This document shows, one piece after another, positions 42,608-50,985 of a stretch of DNA of 64,000 nucleotides (within the stretch, counting starts at the first letter, position 1; each line of letters opens with the position of its first letter). This DNA is from JAUXEH01 sp965533275. GTDB lineage: Bacteria; Acidobacteriota; Aminicenantia; Aminicenantales; Aminicenantaceae. The stretch spans positions 121,432 to 185,431 of the forward strand of contig CBESWG010000002.1 of NCBI GenBank assembly GCA_965533275.1, given 5' to 3'. Position numbers and translations under genes: made by a program. The notes under the pieces were generated by a model, which was not told the origin of the DNA, ran no database searches, and saw only the letters and a list, made by a program, of their open reading frames with translations.

Positions 42608-45247
42608 TCACTCATAGCGGAGAGAATCCACGGGATTGACAGTAGCGGCCCTGAGGGCCTGGTAGCTCACTGAGATCAGGGCGATCCCGAGGGACAGGAC
42701 CAAGGCCAATACGAAGAATTCCCAGCCCAAACCGGTCCGGTAGGCAAATCTCTCCAGCCACTTACGCGAGGCAAAATATGCCAGGGGCCAGGCGATCACA
42801 TTGGCCATCAAAACCCACCTGATGAAGTCCTTGGACAGCAGGAATACGATCGTCCATGCACGGGCCCCCAGCACCTTCCGGATACCGATCTCCTTGGTGC
42901 GGCGCTCGGCCGTGAACGAAGCCATCCCGAAGAGGCCCAAGCATGCGATCACCACTGCCAGCACCGTGAAGTTGCGGAATATCTTGCCGATCCGTCTCTC
43001 TGACATGTAGCTGCCGGCGATGGATTCATCCACGAAATCGTAGCGGAAGGGTTGTCTCGGAACGAATTTCTCCCACTTCTGCTCCAGGAAGGCGGTCACC
43101 CGGGAAACCTGGCCCGGCCGGAATTTGACGCACACGAAGAATCCGCCCTGAAGAGATATCACTTTGGGAGGGATGGGCTCGTGCAGGGAGCCCCCATGGT
43201 AATCCTTGACCACTCCGATGATGATGCCCTCGCGGCCTTGGAATGAAAACCGTTTCCCGATCGGGTCCTTAAAGCCCATTGCATTGACAGCCGTTTCATT
43301 GACGACATAGTTGTCTTTGTCTGTGGGTAACTCGCGGGAATAGAATCGGCCTTGGGTGATCGTCATCCCAAAGGTGTCAAGGAAATCGTAGTCGCCCATG
43401 TCCGCGAAGAATCGGACCTCTGCAGAGGGCTCCTTGCCCTCCCAGTCGACGTTGGTGGTCTCCCCGAGTCCACCCCTGGGGGGAAAGGCACGGCAGACAT
43501 TCAGGACATCAGGATTCTGGAGCAGTTCATTCCGGGCGGCCTCATAGTCTCGGCCATATGCACCGTAGCCGGCGAATGTGATGATGTTTTCCGCGTCGTA
43601 ACCCAGGTCCTTGTCCTGGATGAAGTGAAGCTGGCTGTAGATCACGATGGTCCCGATGAGGAGGATCGCGGTGAAGGTGAATTGTGTGACCACCAGGATC
43701 TTACGGAGTGCTCCGGCCCGCCGGATCCCGAGGCTGGTAAAAGATTTGATCACTTGGGTCGGATGGAAGGAGGAGAGGAAGAGAGACGGGTAGCTACCGG
43801 AAATGAAGCCGGTCAGCAGCACGATGGCCAGCAGGCCCGCCCAGAGTCCTGGATTCCCAGCGAACTGGAGGGTCATCTCCTTCCCTGCCAAGGCACTGAA
43901 CGAAGGGAGAAACATTTCGACCAGAAGGATAGCGAACAGGAGCGAGATGAGGGTTGTCAGACACGACTCGCCGATGAACTGTTTGACAAGGTCTTTTCTC
44001 CGGGCCCCCACCACCTTGCGCATCCCTACCTCTCTGGCCCGAGTTCCATAGCGGGCCGTGGCCAGGTTCATGAAATTGATGCATGCAAGGAGAAGCACGC
44101 AGATCGCTGTTAAAGAGAAAATGTAGACATACGTGATGTTCCCCGGGTTGGGATAATCGACCATCCAGCTGTTCATGCCGGTGGAGCGGAGATGGATGTC
44201 CTTTACAGGCTGGAGATAGGCCTTCCCCTTGGCCAGGGGCAGGTTTACCTTTATCACCTCCGCTATCTTTTGGTTGACCGCATCAACGTCTGCCTGGGGA
44301 GACAATTGGACATAGGTGGCGAACTGAAAGTACATCCAGCTGTCCAGCTGGGATTCCCTCCATCTGCGCATGTTCTCGGCTGGAAAGGCGTAGTCGAACT
44401 GCAGGTGGGAATTGCGGGGGATGTCTCTTATGACACCAGTGACCCTCAGGTCCTCTTCATCCATCTGCAGAACCTTTCCCATGGGATCCTCATCCCCGAA
44501 ACACTTCCGTGCCAGGGTTTCCGTGAGGACGATGGAGGCCGGGTCCTTGAGGGCGGTCTCAGGATCGCCGCTCAGGAACGGGAATGAAAAGATCCGGAAG
44601 AATGACGGGCCCACGGCAGCCAGCCTTTCCTGTATGAATATCTTGTCGCCGAGATGGAGATAGTAGTTGCTCCAGCCGCTCTGGACAAGCACAGCCTGTT
44701 CGACATCGGGGTATTGCTCAACCAAGGTCCGGCCGAGAGGAGCTGGAGAACCTGCGAGGACGCTGACTTGTCCTCCCACATGATTTTCTGTGACAATCCG
44801 GAAGATCCGATCCACATTCTTGTGGAAGCGGTCGTAGCTCAGCTCGTCCCAGACCCAGGTCAGGATCAGGATGCAGCAGGCCATTCCCGCGGCCAAGCCC
44901 GCGATGTTGATGAACGAGTAGCCTTTCTGCCGCCTGATCTTGCGGAATGCGAGCTTCCAGTAGCTCAGGATGAGGCCCGGGATCCACCTCCTGGAAACGG
45001 ACAGGAAGCGTCCGTCAATGTCCCGGGTTCTGGCTTTCTCATACTCTTCTCCGATTTCCTGGACCGTACCCAGCTCTTGCACGGCCTGCTGGAAGGCTGC
45101 CTTTCCCTCCAATCCAGATTCCCGGAGGCGCTGGATCTCTTCTCTCAGGTGGGACTCGAGTTCCTCTGCATACCCATCCTCGATATTCTCGTTTCTATAC
45201 AGGTTCTTTCTCCACCTGCTCAGGGCTTTTTCAAGGTCAAAGATCAT
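42608..45247 (-). CDS. Orphan duplicated FtsX permease with N-terminal prefix domain
   Basis: An 879-residue permease. Residues of about 1-75 form a soluble helical prefix (ALSRWRKNLYRNENIEDGY, then EELESHLREEIQ). Two MacB-type periplasmic domains and two FtsX domains follow in tandem (TARYGTRAREVGMRKVVGAR in the first, ERRTKEIGIRKVLGARAW in the second). This layout matches the duplicated orphan permeases that are abundant in Acidobacteria and usually have no ATPase gene beside them. Here too none is adjacent on this strand. The PadR regulator gene lies just upstream, same strand, and probably controls it. Pairing with an ATPase encoded elsewhere in the window is possible. Confidence 0.88.
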   Translation of the reverse strand: MIFDLEKALSRWRKNLYRNENIEDGYAEELESHLREEIQRLRESGLEGKAAFQQAVQELGTVQEIGEEYEKARTRDIDGRFLSVSRRWIPGLILSYWKLAFRKIRRQKGYSFINIAGLAAGMACCILILTWVWDELSYDRFHKNVDRIFRIVTENHVGGQVSVLAGSPAPLGRTLVEQYPDVEQAVLVQSGWSNYYLHLGDKIFIQERLAAVGPSFFRIFSFPFLSGDPETALKDPASIVLTETLARKCFGDEDPMGKVLQMDEEDLRVTGVIRDIPRNSHLQFDYAFPAENMRRWRESQLDSWMYFQFATYVQLSPQADVDAVNQKIAEVIKVNLPLAKGKAYLQPVKDIHLRSTGMNSWMVDYPNPGNITYVYIFSLTAICVLLLACINFMNLATARYGTRAREVGMRKVVGARRKDLVKQFIGESCLTTLISLLFAILLVEMFLPSFSALAGKEMTLQFAGNPGLWAGLLAIVLLTGFISGSYPSLFLSSFHPTQVIKSFTSLGIRRAGALRKILVVTQFTFTAILLIGTIVIYSQLHFIQDKDLGYDAENIITFAGYGAYGRDYEAARNELLQNPDVLNVCRAFPPRGGLGETTNVDWEGKEPSAEVRFFADMGDYDFLDTFGMTITQGRFYSRELPTDKDNYVVNETAVNAMGFKDPIGKRFSFQGREGIIIGVVKDYHGGSLHEPIPPKVISLQGGFFVCVKFRPGQVSRVTAFLEQKWEKFVPRQPFRYDFVDESIAGSYMSERRIGKIFRNFTVLAVVIACLGLFGMASFTAERRTKEIGIRKVLGARAWTIVFLLSKDFIRWVLMANVIAWPLAYFASRKWLERFAYRTGLGWEFFVLALVLSLGIALISVSYQALRAATVNPVDSLRYE

Positions 45248-45296
45248 GTGTCCATCCTTATTTTGCTACTCAACATTGCATGCTGACAAACCCGGA

Positions 45297-45629
45297 TCAT
45301 GCCGGGGATTGCTTCCAGAGCAGTGAAAGCGCCTGGTGTACGCTCGTCCACTGCTCCATATCGGATTCCAGTTCGGCGAGGCCCTGATCGGTGATGCGGT
45401 AGTACTTGCGCCTGCGGCCCTCACCAGAGAGTCGCCATTCCGCTTGGATCAAGGCGTCTTTTTCAAGGCGGTGGAGGACCGGGTACAACATACCGTCGGA
45501 CCACTCCAGCTTTCCGCGGCTTACTCGTTTTACGCGCTGGATGATCTGATAACCGTAATTCTCCCCTTCCTTAAGGATGGAGAGGATCATGGGTTTGGTA
45601 GAGGCCGCGATCAAGGCTTTCGATATCAT
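45297..45629 (-). CDS. PadR-family transcriptional regulator
   Basis: A 110-residue DNA-binding repressor. The PadR winged-helix pattern is clear: PMILSILKEGENYGYQIIQRV, then SDGMLYPVLHRLEKDALI, SGEGRRRKYYRITDQG, and a C-terminal dimerisation helix. GAGAGGTAAG precedes the ATG. It is followed 49 bases later by the orphan permease gene, a pairing typical of acidobacterial permease loci. A palindrome in its own promoter region (45650-45670) is a likely autoregulatory operator. The inducer is unknown. Confidence 0.9.
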   Translation of the reverse strand: MISKALIAASTKPMILSILKEGENYGYQIIQRVKRVSRGKLEWSDGMLYPVLHRLEKDALIQAEWRLSGEGRRRKYYRITDQGLAELESDMEQWTSVHQALSLLWKQSPA

Positions 45630-45649
45630 CTCTTACCTCTCAGCGTTAG

Positions 45650-45670
45650 ATACATTACACCGCTATGTAT
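45650..45670. promoter_or_regulatory. Candidate PadR operator
   Basis: ATACAT (45650-45655), nine bases, ATGTAT (45665-45670), a perfect inverted repeat 21-41 bases before the padR-like ATG. PadR proteins commonly bind ATGT/ACAT-type palindromes in their own promoters, so this fits an operator overlapping the core promoter. Binding itself is inferred. Confidence 0.55.
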
Positions 45671-45802
45671 GCCAGTTTCATGCCAATCTCAGGTTCAGGC
45701 AGGAGGCAAGGTGCCATCTCCGTTCAGGTCAGCACGAATGTCCGGAAGGGCACCACGGACTGTTCAGATCCGGACAGATCTTTACACAACAGTTTAAAAG
45801 AT

Positions 45803-46795
45803 TTAGCGGAAGTTATATGCAGGGGAAGGCGAGTTGTTCAGGATATCATCGATCATCTGCATGACATCCGGAGTGAGTGCCGGTAGGTCCTCAACTGTCA
45901 GCATGTTCTCCTTGACCTGGTCCGGTTTTGACGCCCCGGTGATGACAGTACTCACAAATGGATTTTTTAGGCACCATGCGATGGCCAACCGGGGGAGGGG
46001 TAGCCCCAGGTCTGATGCCACAGTAGAGAGTCTTTTGACTTTTTCGATCTGCTGTTGGCCTTCAGGGCTCTCGAAACGCTTGCGGATCCAGGGATATCCC
46101 GGCAACGCCGCACGGCTGTCCGTAGGGATGCCGTCGCTGTATTTACCTGAGAGCAGGCCGCTGGCCAAGGGGCTCCAGATGGTAGTGCCGAGGCCCAGTT
46201 CCGAATAAAGCGGCAGGTATTCTTTTTCCACACGGTCTCTGTGGAACATGTTGTACTGAGGCTGTTCCATGGTCGGGGGCGGGAGATGTTCGCGCCGGGC
46301 GATGGCATGGGCTGACCGGATCTGCTCGCTGCTCCACTCACTGGTCCCCCAGTAGAAGGCCAAACCCCGATCCACGATGTGGGCCATGGCCCGGACCGTC
46401 TCTTCGATGGGCGTGTCCAGGTCGGGGCGGTGGCAGAAGACGAGATCCACGTAATCCACCTGGAGCCTCTTCAGAGCCGCGGTCGTTCCCTCGATGATGT
46501 GTTTGCGTGAGAGGCCTCTGTCATTGGGGCCGTTCCCACCCCAAAATATTTTGGTGGAGAGGATCAGGTCCGAGCGCCGCCAGCCCGTTTTCTGGATGAT
46601 GTTACCCATCATGGTTTCTGCGCGACCGTCTGCATAGGCCTCGGCATTGTCGAAGAAGTTGACTCCCGCGTCATATGCCACTCTCATGCACTCCGATGCC
46701 GTGTCTTCGTCGATCTGATCGCCGAAGGTGACCCAAGCCCCGAACGAGAGGGCCGAGACCTTGAGCCCTGAGGATCCCAGGAATCTGTATTCCAT
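45803..46795 (-). CDS. Aldo/keto reductase (Kv-beta/YghZ-like)
   Basis: A 330-residue NADPH-dependent oxidoreductase. The catalytic tetrad context is visible: FFDNAEAYADG (Asp and Tyr), ILSTKIFWGG (Lys) and LVFCHRPDLD (His). The C-terminal cofactor-binding segment is VITGASKPDQVKENM. The closest subgroup appears to be the AKR6/AKR14 group that includes voltage-gated channel beta subunits and E. coli YghZ. It would reduce aldehydes or methylglyoxal-like compounds in the cytoplasm. It is monocistronic, with a 246-bp gap before the next gene. Confidence 0.9.
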   Translation of the reverse strand: MEYRFLGSSGLKVSALSFGAWVTFGDQIDEDTASECMRVAYDAGVNFFDNAEAYADGRAETMMGNIIQKTGWRRSDLILSTKIFWGGNGPNDRGLSRKHIIEGTTAALKRLQVDYVDLVFCHRPDLDTPIEETVRAMAHIVDRGLAFYWGTSEWSSEQIRSAHAIARREHLPPPTMEQPQYNMFHRDRVEKEYLPLYSELGLGTTIWSPLASGLLSGKYSDGIPTDSRAALPGYPWIRKRFESPEGQQQIEKVKRLSTVASDLGLPLPRLAIAWCLKNPFVSTVITGASKPDQVKENMLTVEDLPALTPDVMQMIDDILNNSPSPAYNFR

Positions 46796-46984
46796 CGTTG
46801 TATTCTCCTTAGATAGGAATGTTTAATTATGTCAGAGGCCTTCATCACCGTCAAATGAGAGGCCTGTGTATTCTGTCTTCGCCGGGGACCCTCCCAACCA
46901 CCCCATGGGCTCAGACGGAACTTGCAGCGTATCTGGTATTTCCTTGGAACGTAGTTATCTAGTGTGCAGGACATTCCCCCAAGG

Positions 46985-47013
46985 TTGCGGTGGAAGGGGG
47001 TTCGCATTATAAT
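46985..47013 (+). promoter_or_regulatory. Sigma-70-type promoter of the exported methyltransferase gene
   Basis: TTGCGG (46985-46990), 17-base spacer and perfect TATAAT (47008-47013), 28 bases before the ATG at 47042. The remaining 46796-46984 stretch shows no gene or clear repeat. Confidence 0.5.
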
Positions 47014-47041
47014 ATGAGGTTGTATCGAGAGGAGAGACACC

Positions 47042-47863
47042 ATGGTGAAAAGGACCATATACACAAGCTGCATGCTGGGGCTCGCCGCCCTTCTATTACT
47101 ATCTGGAACCGCGCTTACAGCACAGCAGAAGGAGATTACCATCCGGAATGTCACGGACGAAGAGGTCCAGTTCCGACTTAAGTCGGTCCGGTCATCGGCT
47201 GAGCCTACTGAACACATCATCAAGGTCGACACCATCGAACATTTTCCCGGGGAGGACCCCTTGACCGTATATTTTGAACGACCCGATGGGACTCAGTCCT
47301 ACGTACTGGATCCAGGGATGCCATACTCATTCCGCTATGATGAGAACGGGGATCTGGAACTGTATGAGGGATCACATGGGAGAGACGATGCCGTGGACCT
47401 GGCTCCCTATGTACCCACGCCGCCCGCCGTGGTGGAAAAAATGCTGGAGATGGCCAGGATCGATAAGGATGACGTGGTCTATGACCTCGGCTGCGGCGAC
47501 GGCCGCATCGTTGTCATGGCGGCTGTCAAGTACGGCGCCCATGGAGTCGGGATCGATCTCGATCCCAAGCGGATCGAGGAATCCAACCTCAATGCCAAGG
47601 CAGTCGGTGTTGATAAGCTCGTCAGCTTCCGCGTTGAAGACGTCACCAAGTCGGATATCTCAGCGGCAACGGTTGTGACCATGTATCTCCTCACAGAATC
47701 CAACGAGTTGATGCGGCCCACCCTAGAAAAGCAGCTCGACAAGGGCATGTATGTCGTCACACACAACTACCGTATACCCGGATGGGAGCTCAAACTGGTG
47801 GAAGAGGCCGAGATCAAAGGCGAAAACGGCGGCCTACACAACATCTACGCCTACAGACGCTAG
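47042..47863 (+). CDS. SAM-dependent methyltransferase with an N-terminal signal peptide
   Basis: A 273-residue protein in three parts. A Sec-type signal (MVKRTIYTSCMLGLAALLLL, cleavage near LTAQ) is followed by a beta-rich segment of about 85 residues (ITIRNVTDEEVQFRLK to PYSFRYDENGDLELYE). A class I methyltransferase domain begins at YVPTPPAVVEKMLEMA. Motif I is VYDLGCGDGRIVVMAA, and the acidic ribose-binding loop is GVGIDLDP. The methyltransferase part resembles the FAM173/ATPSCKMT lysine methyltransferases. An exported SAM enzyme is unusual because SAM is cytoplasmic. The signal could also act as an uncleaved anchor. GAGGAGA precedes the ATG. Confidence 0.82.
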   Translation: MVKRTIYTSCMLGLAALLLLSGTALTAQQKEITIRNVTDEEVQFRLKSVRSSAEPTEHIIKVDTIEHFPGEDPLTVYFERPDGTQSYVLDPGMPYSFRYDENGDLELYEGSHGRDDAVDLAPYVPTPPAVVEKMLEMARIDKDDVVYDLGCGDGRIVVMAAVKYGAHGVGIDLDPKRIEESNLNAKAVGVDKLVSFRVEDVTKSDISAATVVTMYLLTESNELMRPTLEKQLDKGMYVVTHNYRIPGWELKLVEEAEIKGENGGLHNIYAYRR

Positions 47864-47907
47864 CCCCGGGCTTCCTTAGTTCACTCGACGAGAATAATCC
47901 CGACCTG

Positions 47908-48231
47908 TCAGTGGTGTATCAAAGAATGCCCGCAGTAGGGGCAGAGGTTGAAATCCGATTGGGTAGAACGGCCGCATTTCGGGCAACTTCCCGAAGAAAG
48001 TGCGTTTTTTTGCCTCAACATCGATCCGTCCACCCTGTAAACCGAACGGCAGTTCTCACATTCCAGGAAGGGAGCACCCTTCTTCACTCTAAAAAGCGGG
48101 AGGAAAAACAGGCTCAGGTATTGGTCGGTCCTTTTGTGTCGGAGGGTCTGGCGCCCACAGTTCTGACAGTTCCTGTGTATTTCATCCAGCTTGACCGTGC
48201 GCGGCTGCAATCCTCCGATCAGAAAAAACAT
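47908..48231 (-). CDS. Zinc-ribbon protein
   Basis: A 107-residue protein with two metal-binding modules. The first is NCQNCGRQTL with CENCRSVY, separated by a hydrophobic YLSLFFLPLFRVKKG strand region, as in zinc-ribbon_15-type proteins. The second is a C-terminal CPKCGRSTQSDFNLCPYCG ribbon. No catalytic motif is present. Its role is unknown, possibly nucleic-acid or protein binding. It is convergent with the exported methyltransferase, and 126 bases with no evident gene separate it from the next gene on the same strand. Confidence 0.78.
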   Translation of the reverse strand: MFFLIGGLQPRTVKLDEIHRNCQNCGRQTLRHKRTDQYLSLFFLPLFRVKKGAPFLECENCRSVYRVDGSMLRQKNALSSGSCPKCGRSTQSDFNLCPYCGHSLIHH

Positions 48232-48357
48232 ACATATATTTTACACGACAGGCCGTCTCTACGCTAGGCAGAGATAGGCAGCCCGGCAAGAAAGAAGAAA
48301 AGAAAAATTGAGCAAAGAAAGAATGGTCGAATGATAGTGAGCGCCTAAAGATCGCAC

Positions 48358-49236
48358 TCAGCGGAGGGCCGAGGCCATGGCCCGGATGTACTCCGGATCC
48401 GTTCCACAGCATCCGCCGATGATATTCGCGCCGTTCGCAGCGATCGCCGGAATATACTTCACGTAGTCTTCCAACGGTTGGGAATATTCAACGTTCCCAT
48501 CCTCTGTGATCTCGGGTTGTCCGGCATTGGCCTGGATGACCAGGGGAAGGGAAGTGGCCGCGCGGAGCTCTCTGACCAGGTCCACCATTTGATTGCTGTC
48601 CAGGGTGCAGTTTGCGCCCGTGCCCTGAGCCTCTTGTTTCTCCATTTCCTCTACAACTTGAGATATGCTGTTCCCCATCATGGTGAAATAGCCGCGCGGG
48701 GTGTGGTTGTAGGTCATGGTGACGAAGGCCGGCCGTTCCGATGCCCTGCGCACGGCTTCCAGCGCACAGAGTGCCTCCTGGAGGTCATAATGGGTCTCGA
48801 GCAGGAAGACGTCCACGCCCCCGTCTGCCAATCCTCGAGCCTGTTCAAAGAAACTGTCTGTGAACTGTTCCAGTGTGTATTCACCCTGGGGCTGCAGGAA
48901 CTTCCCGGTCGGTCCGATACTCCCCGTCACATATCTTCCTTCGGGGCGGGCCTCGCATGCCAGCTCGGCGGCAGCCCGGTTGAACTCATAGCAGCGGTCT
49001 TCCTGGCCGTAGGCCGCCAGTTTGATGGCACTCCCACCGAAGCTGTTGGTGGACACCCCATCAGATCCGGCCTCGAAATAGTTCCGGGTTATCTCCTTGA
49101 CGACGTCGGCCTGCACCAGATTCCAGGACTCTGGACAGGCCCCGGGCTTGAAGCCCCTCTTGATGAGTTCGGTGCCGAATCCTCCGTCCAGGAGCACGAC
49201 CCGCTCCTCAATGAGCTCCAGGAAACTTTCTGCCAT
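48358..49236 (-). CDS. Homocysteine S-methyltransferase-family protein
   Basis: A 292-residue cytoplasmic enzyme of the MetH-N/BHMT/MmuM family. It begins with LLDGGFGTELIKRG, the usual substrate-loop start. The zinc ligands are one Cys in GANCTLDSNQ and the pair in GGCCGTDPEY. It would transfer a methyl group to homocysteine or a related thiol. No folate, cobalamin or activation domain is attached, so the methyl donor could be a methylated thiol, betaine, or a separate corrinoid protein. The start at 49236 follows GGAAGGAG. The ATG 14 codons upstream lacks a ribosome-binding site. It is monocistronic. Confidence 0.88.
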   Translation of the reverse strand: MAESFLELIEERVVLLDGGFGTELIKRGFKPGACPESWNLVQADVVKEITRNYFEAGSDGVSTNSFGGSAIKLAAYGQEDRCYEFNRAAAELACEARPEGRYVTGSIGPTGKFLQPQGEYTLEQFTDSFFEQARGLADGGVDVFLLETHYDLQEALCALEAVRRASERPAFVTMTYNHTPRGYFTMMGNSISQVVEEMEKQEAQGTGANCTLDSNQMVDLVRELRAATSLPLVIQANAGQPEITEDGNVEYSQPLEDYVKYIPAIAANGANIIGGCCGTDPEYIRAMASALR

Positions 49237-49379
49237 CTCGTTCTCCTTCCGATTGCTTTTTCCATGATATCGCCCCATGTAAGCAAAGTCAAAGCCGGCC
49301 AGGATCCCCGAGTGTCATCGGGTTGACATGCGTTGCGCCCACCGTGTATGTTTAGGATTCTTATTGAGGAGGTAAGGGG

Positions 49380-50147
49380 ATGTCCATTTATCCTGATTTA
49401 AAAGGCAAAAGAGTGATGGTAACGGGTGCGGCCAGCGGCATCGGGCTCGCCGCTGCCCAGAGATTCCTTGATGAGGATGCCCGGGTGTTCATCGTGGATT
49501 GGGATGAGGCTGCACTCGGGAAGACGCTCCGGGACAATAGCGGGCTCCAAGGCGGGGCGGCCGCCGATGTCAGCGATCCTCAGGCTGTAAAACAGGCCTT
49601 CCTTGAGATGGATGATCTCCTCGGAGGTATCGACATCCTTATCTCCAACGCGGGGATCAGCTTCCGTCGTCCTTTCCTGGAAATTCCATATGAGGAGTGG
49701 TCCCAGGTCCTGCGGATCAACCTGGACGGCATGTTCCTGTGCGCCCAGGAGGCCATCCGCCGGATGCAGCCCCAGGCAAGCGGCGTGGTCCTTTTGACCG
49801 GCTCCACCAACGGCATGGAAGGCCACCCCCTGTATGCGGATTACAATTCCTCCAAGGCCGGCGTTATCCTTTTGGCCAAGACCCTGGCTCTGGAATTCGC
49901 ACCCTGGCTGCGCGTAAACGCCGTGTGCCCCGGCTATGTTCTGACGCCTATGCAGAAGGCGGAATACACTCCCGAGATGCTGGGGGAGGTGAATGCGAGA
50001 CTCCCCCTCGACAGGCATGCCGCGCCCGAGGAGGTCGCCGGCCTGTTCGCTTTTCTCGCTTCCCAGGAGGCCGCCTATATCAACGGGCAGGCCATCCCCA
50101 TCGATGGGGGTGAAACGTCGGGGCCGTATAAGAAGAAGCCCGAATAG
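49380..50147 (+). CDS. SDR-family NAD(P)-dependent dehydrogenase (first of pair)
   Basis: A 255-residue short-chain dehydrogenase. The cofactor motif TGAASGIG, the NAG motif (ISNAGISF), the catalytic Ser in VLLTGSTNG and the YNSSK active site are all intact, and the C-terminus ends with the usual INGQAIPIDGGE. An Asp after beta-2 (VDWDE) favours NAD. It is preceded by GAGGAGG and separated by 19 bases from a second SDR gene. The substrate is probably a sugar, sugar acid or polyol, inferred from the family. Confidence 0.9.
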   Translation: MSIYPDLKGKRVMVTGAASGIGLAAAQRFLDEDARVFIVDWDEAALGKTLRDNSGLQGGAAADVSDPQAVKQAFLEMDDLLGGIDILISNAGISFRRPFLEIPYEEWSQVLRINLDGMFLCAQEAIRRMQPQASGVVLLTGSTNGMEGHPLYADYNSSKAGVILLAKTLALEFAPWLRVNAVCPGYVLTPMQKAEYTPEMLGEVNARLPLDRHAAPEEVAGLFAFLASQEAAYINGQAIPIDGGETSGPYKKKPE

Positions 50148-50166
50148 GCAGCGAGGAGGAAAAGTC

Positions 50167-50958
50167 ATGCCGCCCAATGACTCAATTTTCAATCTCATTG
50201 AATTGAAAGGAAAGGTCGCCGTGGTTACAGGTGCCGCCTCTGGTATCGGGCTCGCATCGGCCGAACTGCTGGCTGAAGCCGGTGCGACTCTGGCCCTGCT
50301 GGATGTGGATGCCCAGGGGGGAAAAGGTGTTGCCAACCAAATCAAAAGGAGAAGGGGTGGGAATGCCGCCTTTTTTCTCTGCGATGTGTCCAGTGAACAA
50401 GCCTGCCAAGGGGCCGTAGAGGCGGTTTTCGAGGCCTTCGGCCGCATCGACATCCTGTTCAACAACGCGGGAGTCATTATACGGAAAGATGTCTCCCTGC
50501 TCGCAGAATCGGAGTGGGACCGTGCCATCGATATCACGCTCAAGGGAGTATATCTGATGTCCCGCTTCGCCGTTCCGTACATGGCCCGAGGCGGAGGGGG
50601 GAGCATCATCAACACCGGATCCGGCTGGTCGCTCAAGGGCGGTCCCGATGCGGCCTCGTACTGTGCTGCCAAGGGTGGTGTTTTGAACCTGACACGCGCC
50701 ATGGCCATCGACCATGGACCGCAGCACATCCGCGTCAACTGCGTCTGCCCGGGAGACATCGATACACCGCTCCTTCGGGATGAGGCCGTACAGCTCGGGC
50801 AGTCCTGGGAAGATTTCGCGAGGGAGGCGGCGGACCGCCCGCTCGGCCGCTACGGCACACCGCAGGACGTGGCCCGCGCCGTGCTGTTTTTTGCCAGCGA
50901 TCTATCTTCCTGGATCACGGGGGCCCACCTGGTGGTAGACGGAGGAGGACTGGCCTGA
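50167..50958 (+). CDS. SDR-family NAD(P)-dependent dehydrogenase (second of pair)
   Basis: A 263-residue short-chain dehydrogenase related to the preceding gene. It has cofactor motif TGAASGIG, LLDVDAQGG (Asp after beta-2, NAD-type), NNAGV, Ser in NTGSGWS, YCAAK, and the C-terminal TGAHLVVDGGG. The ATG at 50167 follows GAGGAGG. The frame is open further upstream inside the first SDR gene but lacks family similarity there. It is followed 27 bases later by gcvPA. Two adjacent SDRs suggest successive oxidations of one substrate, but the substrate is not evident. Confidence 0.9.
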   Translation: MPPNDSIFNLIELKGKVAVVTGAASGIGLASAELLAEAGATLALLDVDAQGGKGVANQIKRRRGGNAAFFLCDVSSEQACQGAVEAVFEAFGRIDILFNNAGVIIRKDVSLLAESEWDRAIDITLKGVYLMSRFAVPYMARGGGGSIINTGSGWSLKGGPDAASYCAAKGGVLNLTRAMAIDHGPQHIRVNCVCPGDIDTPLLRDEAVQLGQSWEDFAREAADRPLGRYGTPQDVARAVLFFASDLSSWITGAHLVVDGGGLA

Positions 50959-50985
50959 ATTAAACAGCAGCAAGGATATCCCAAC

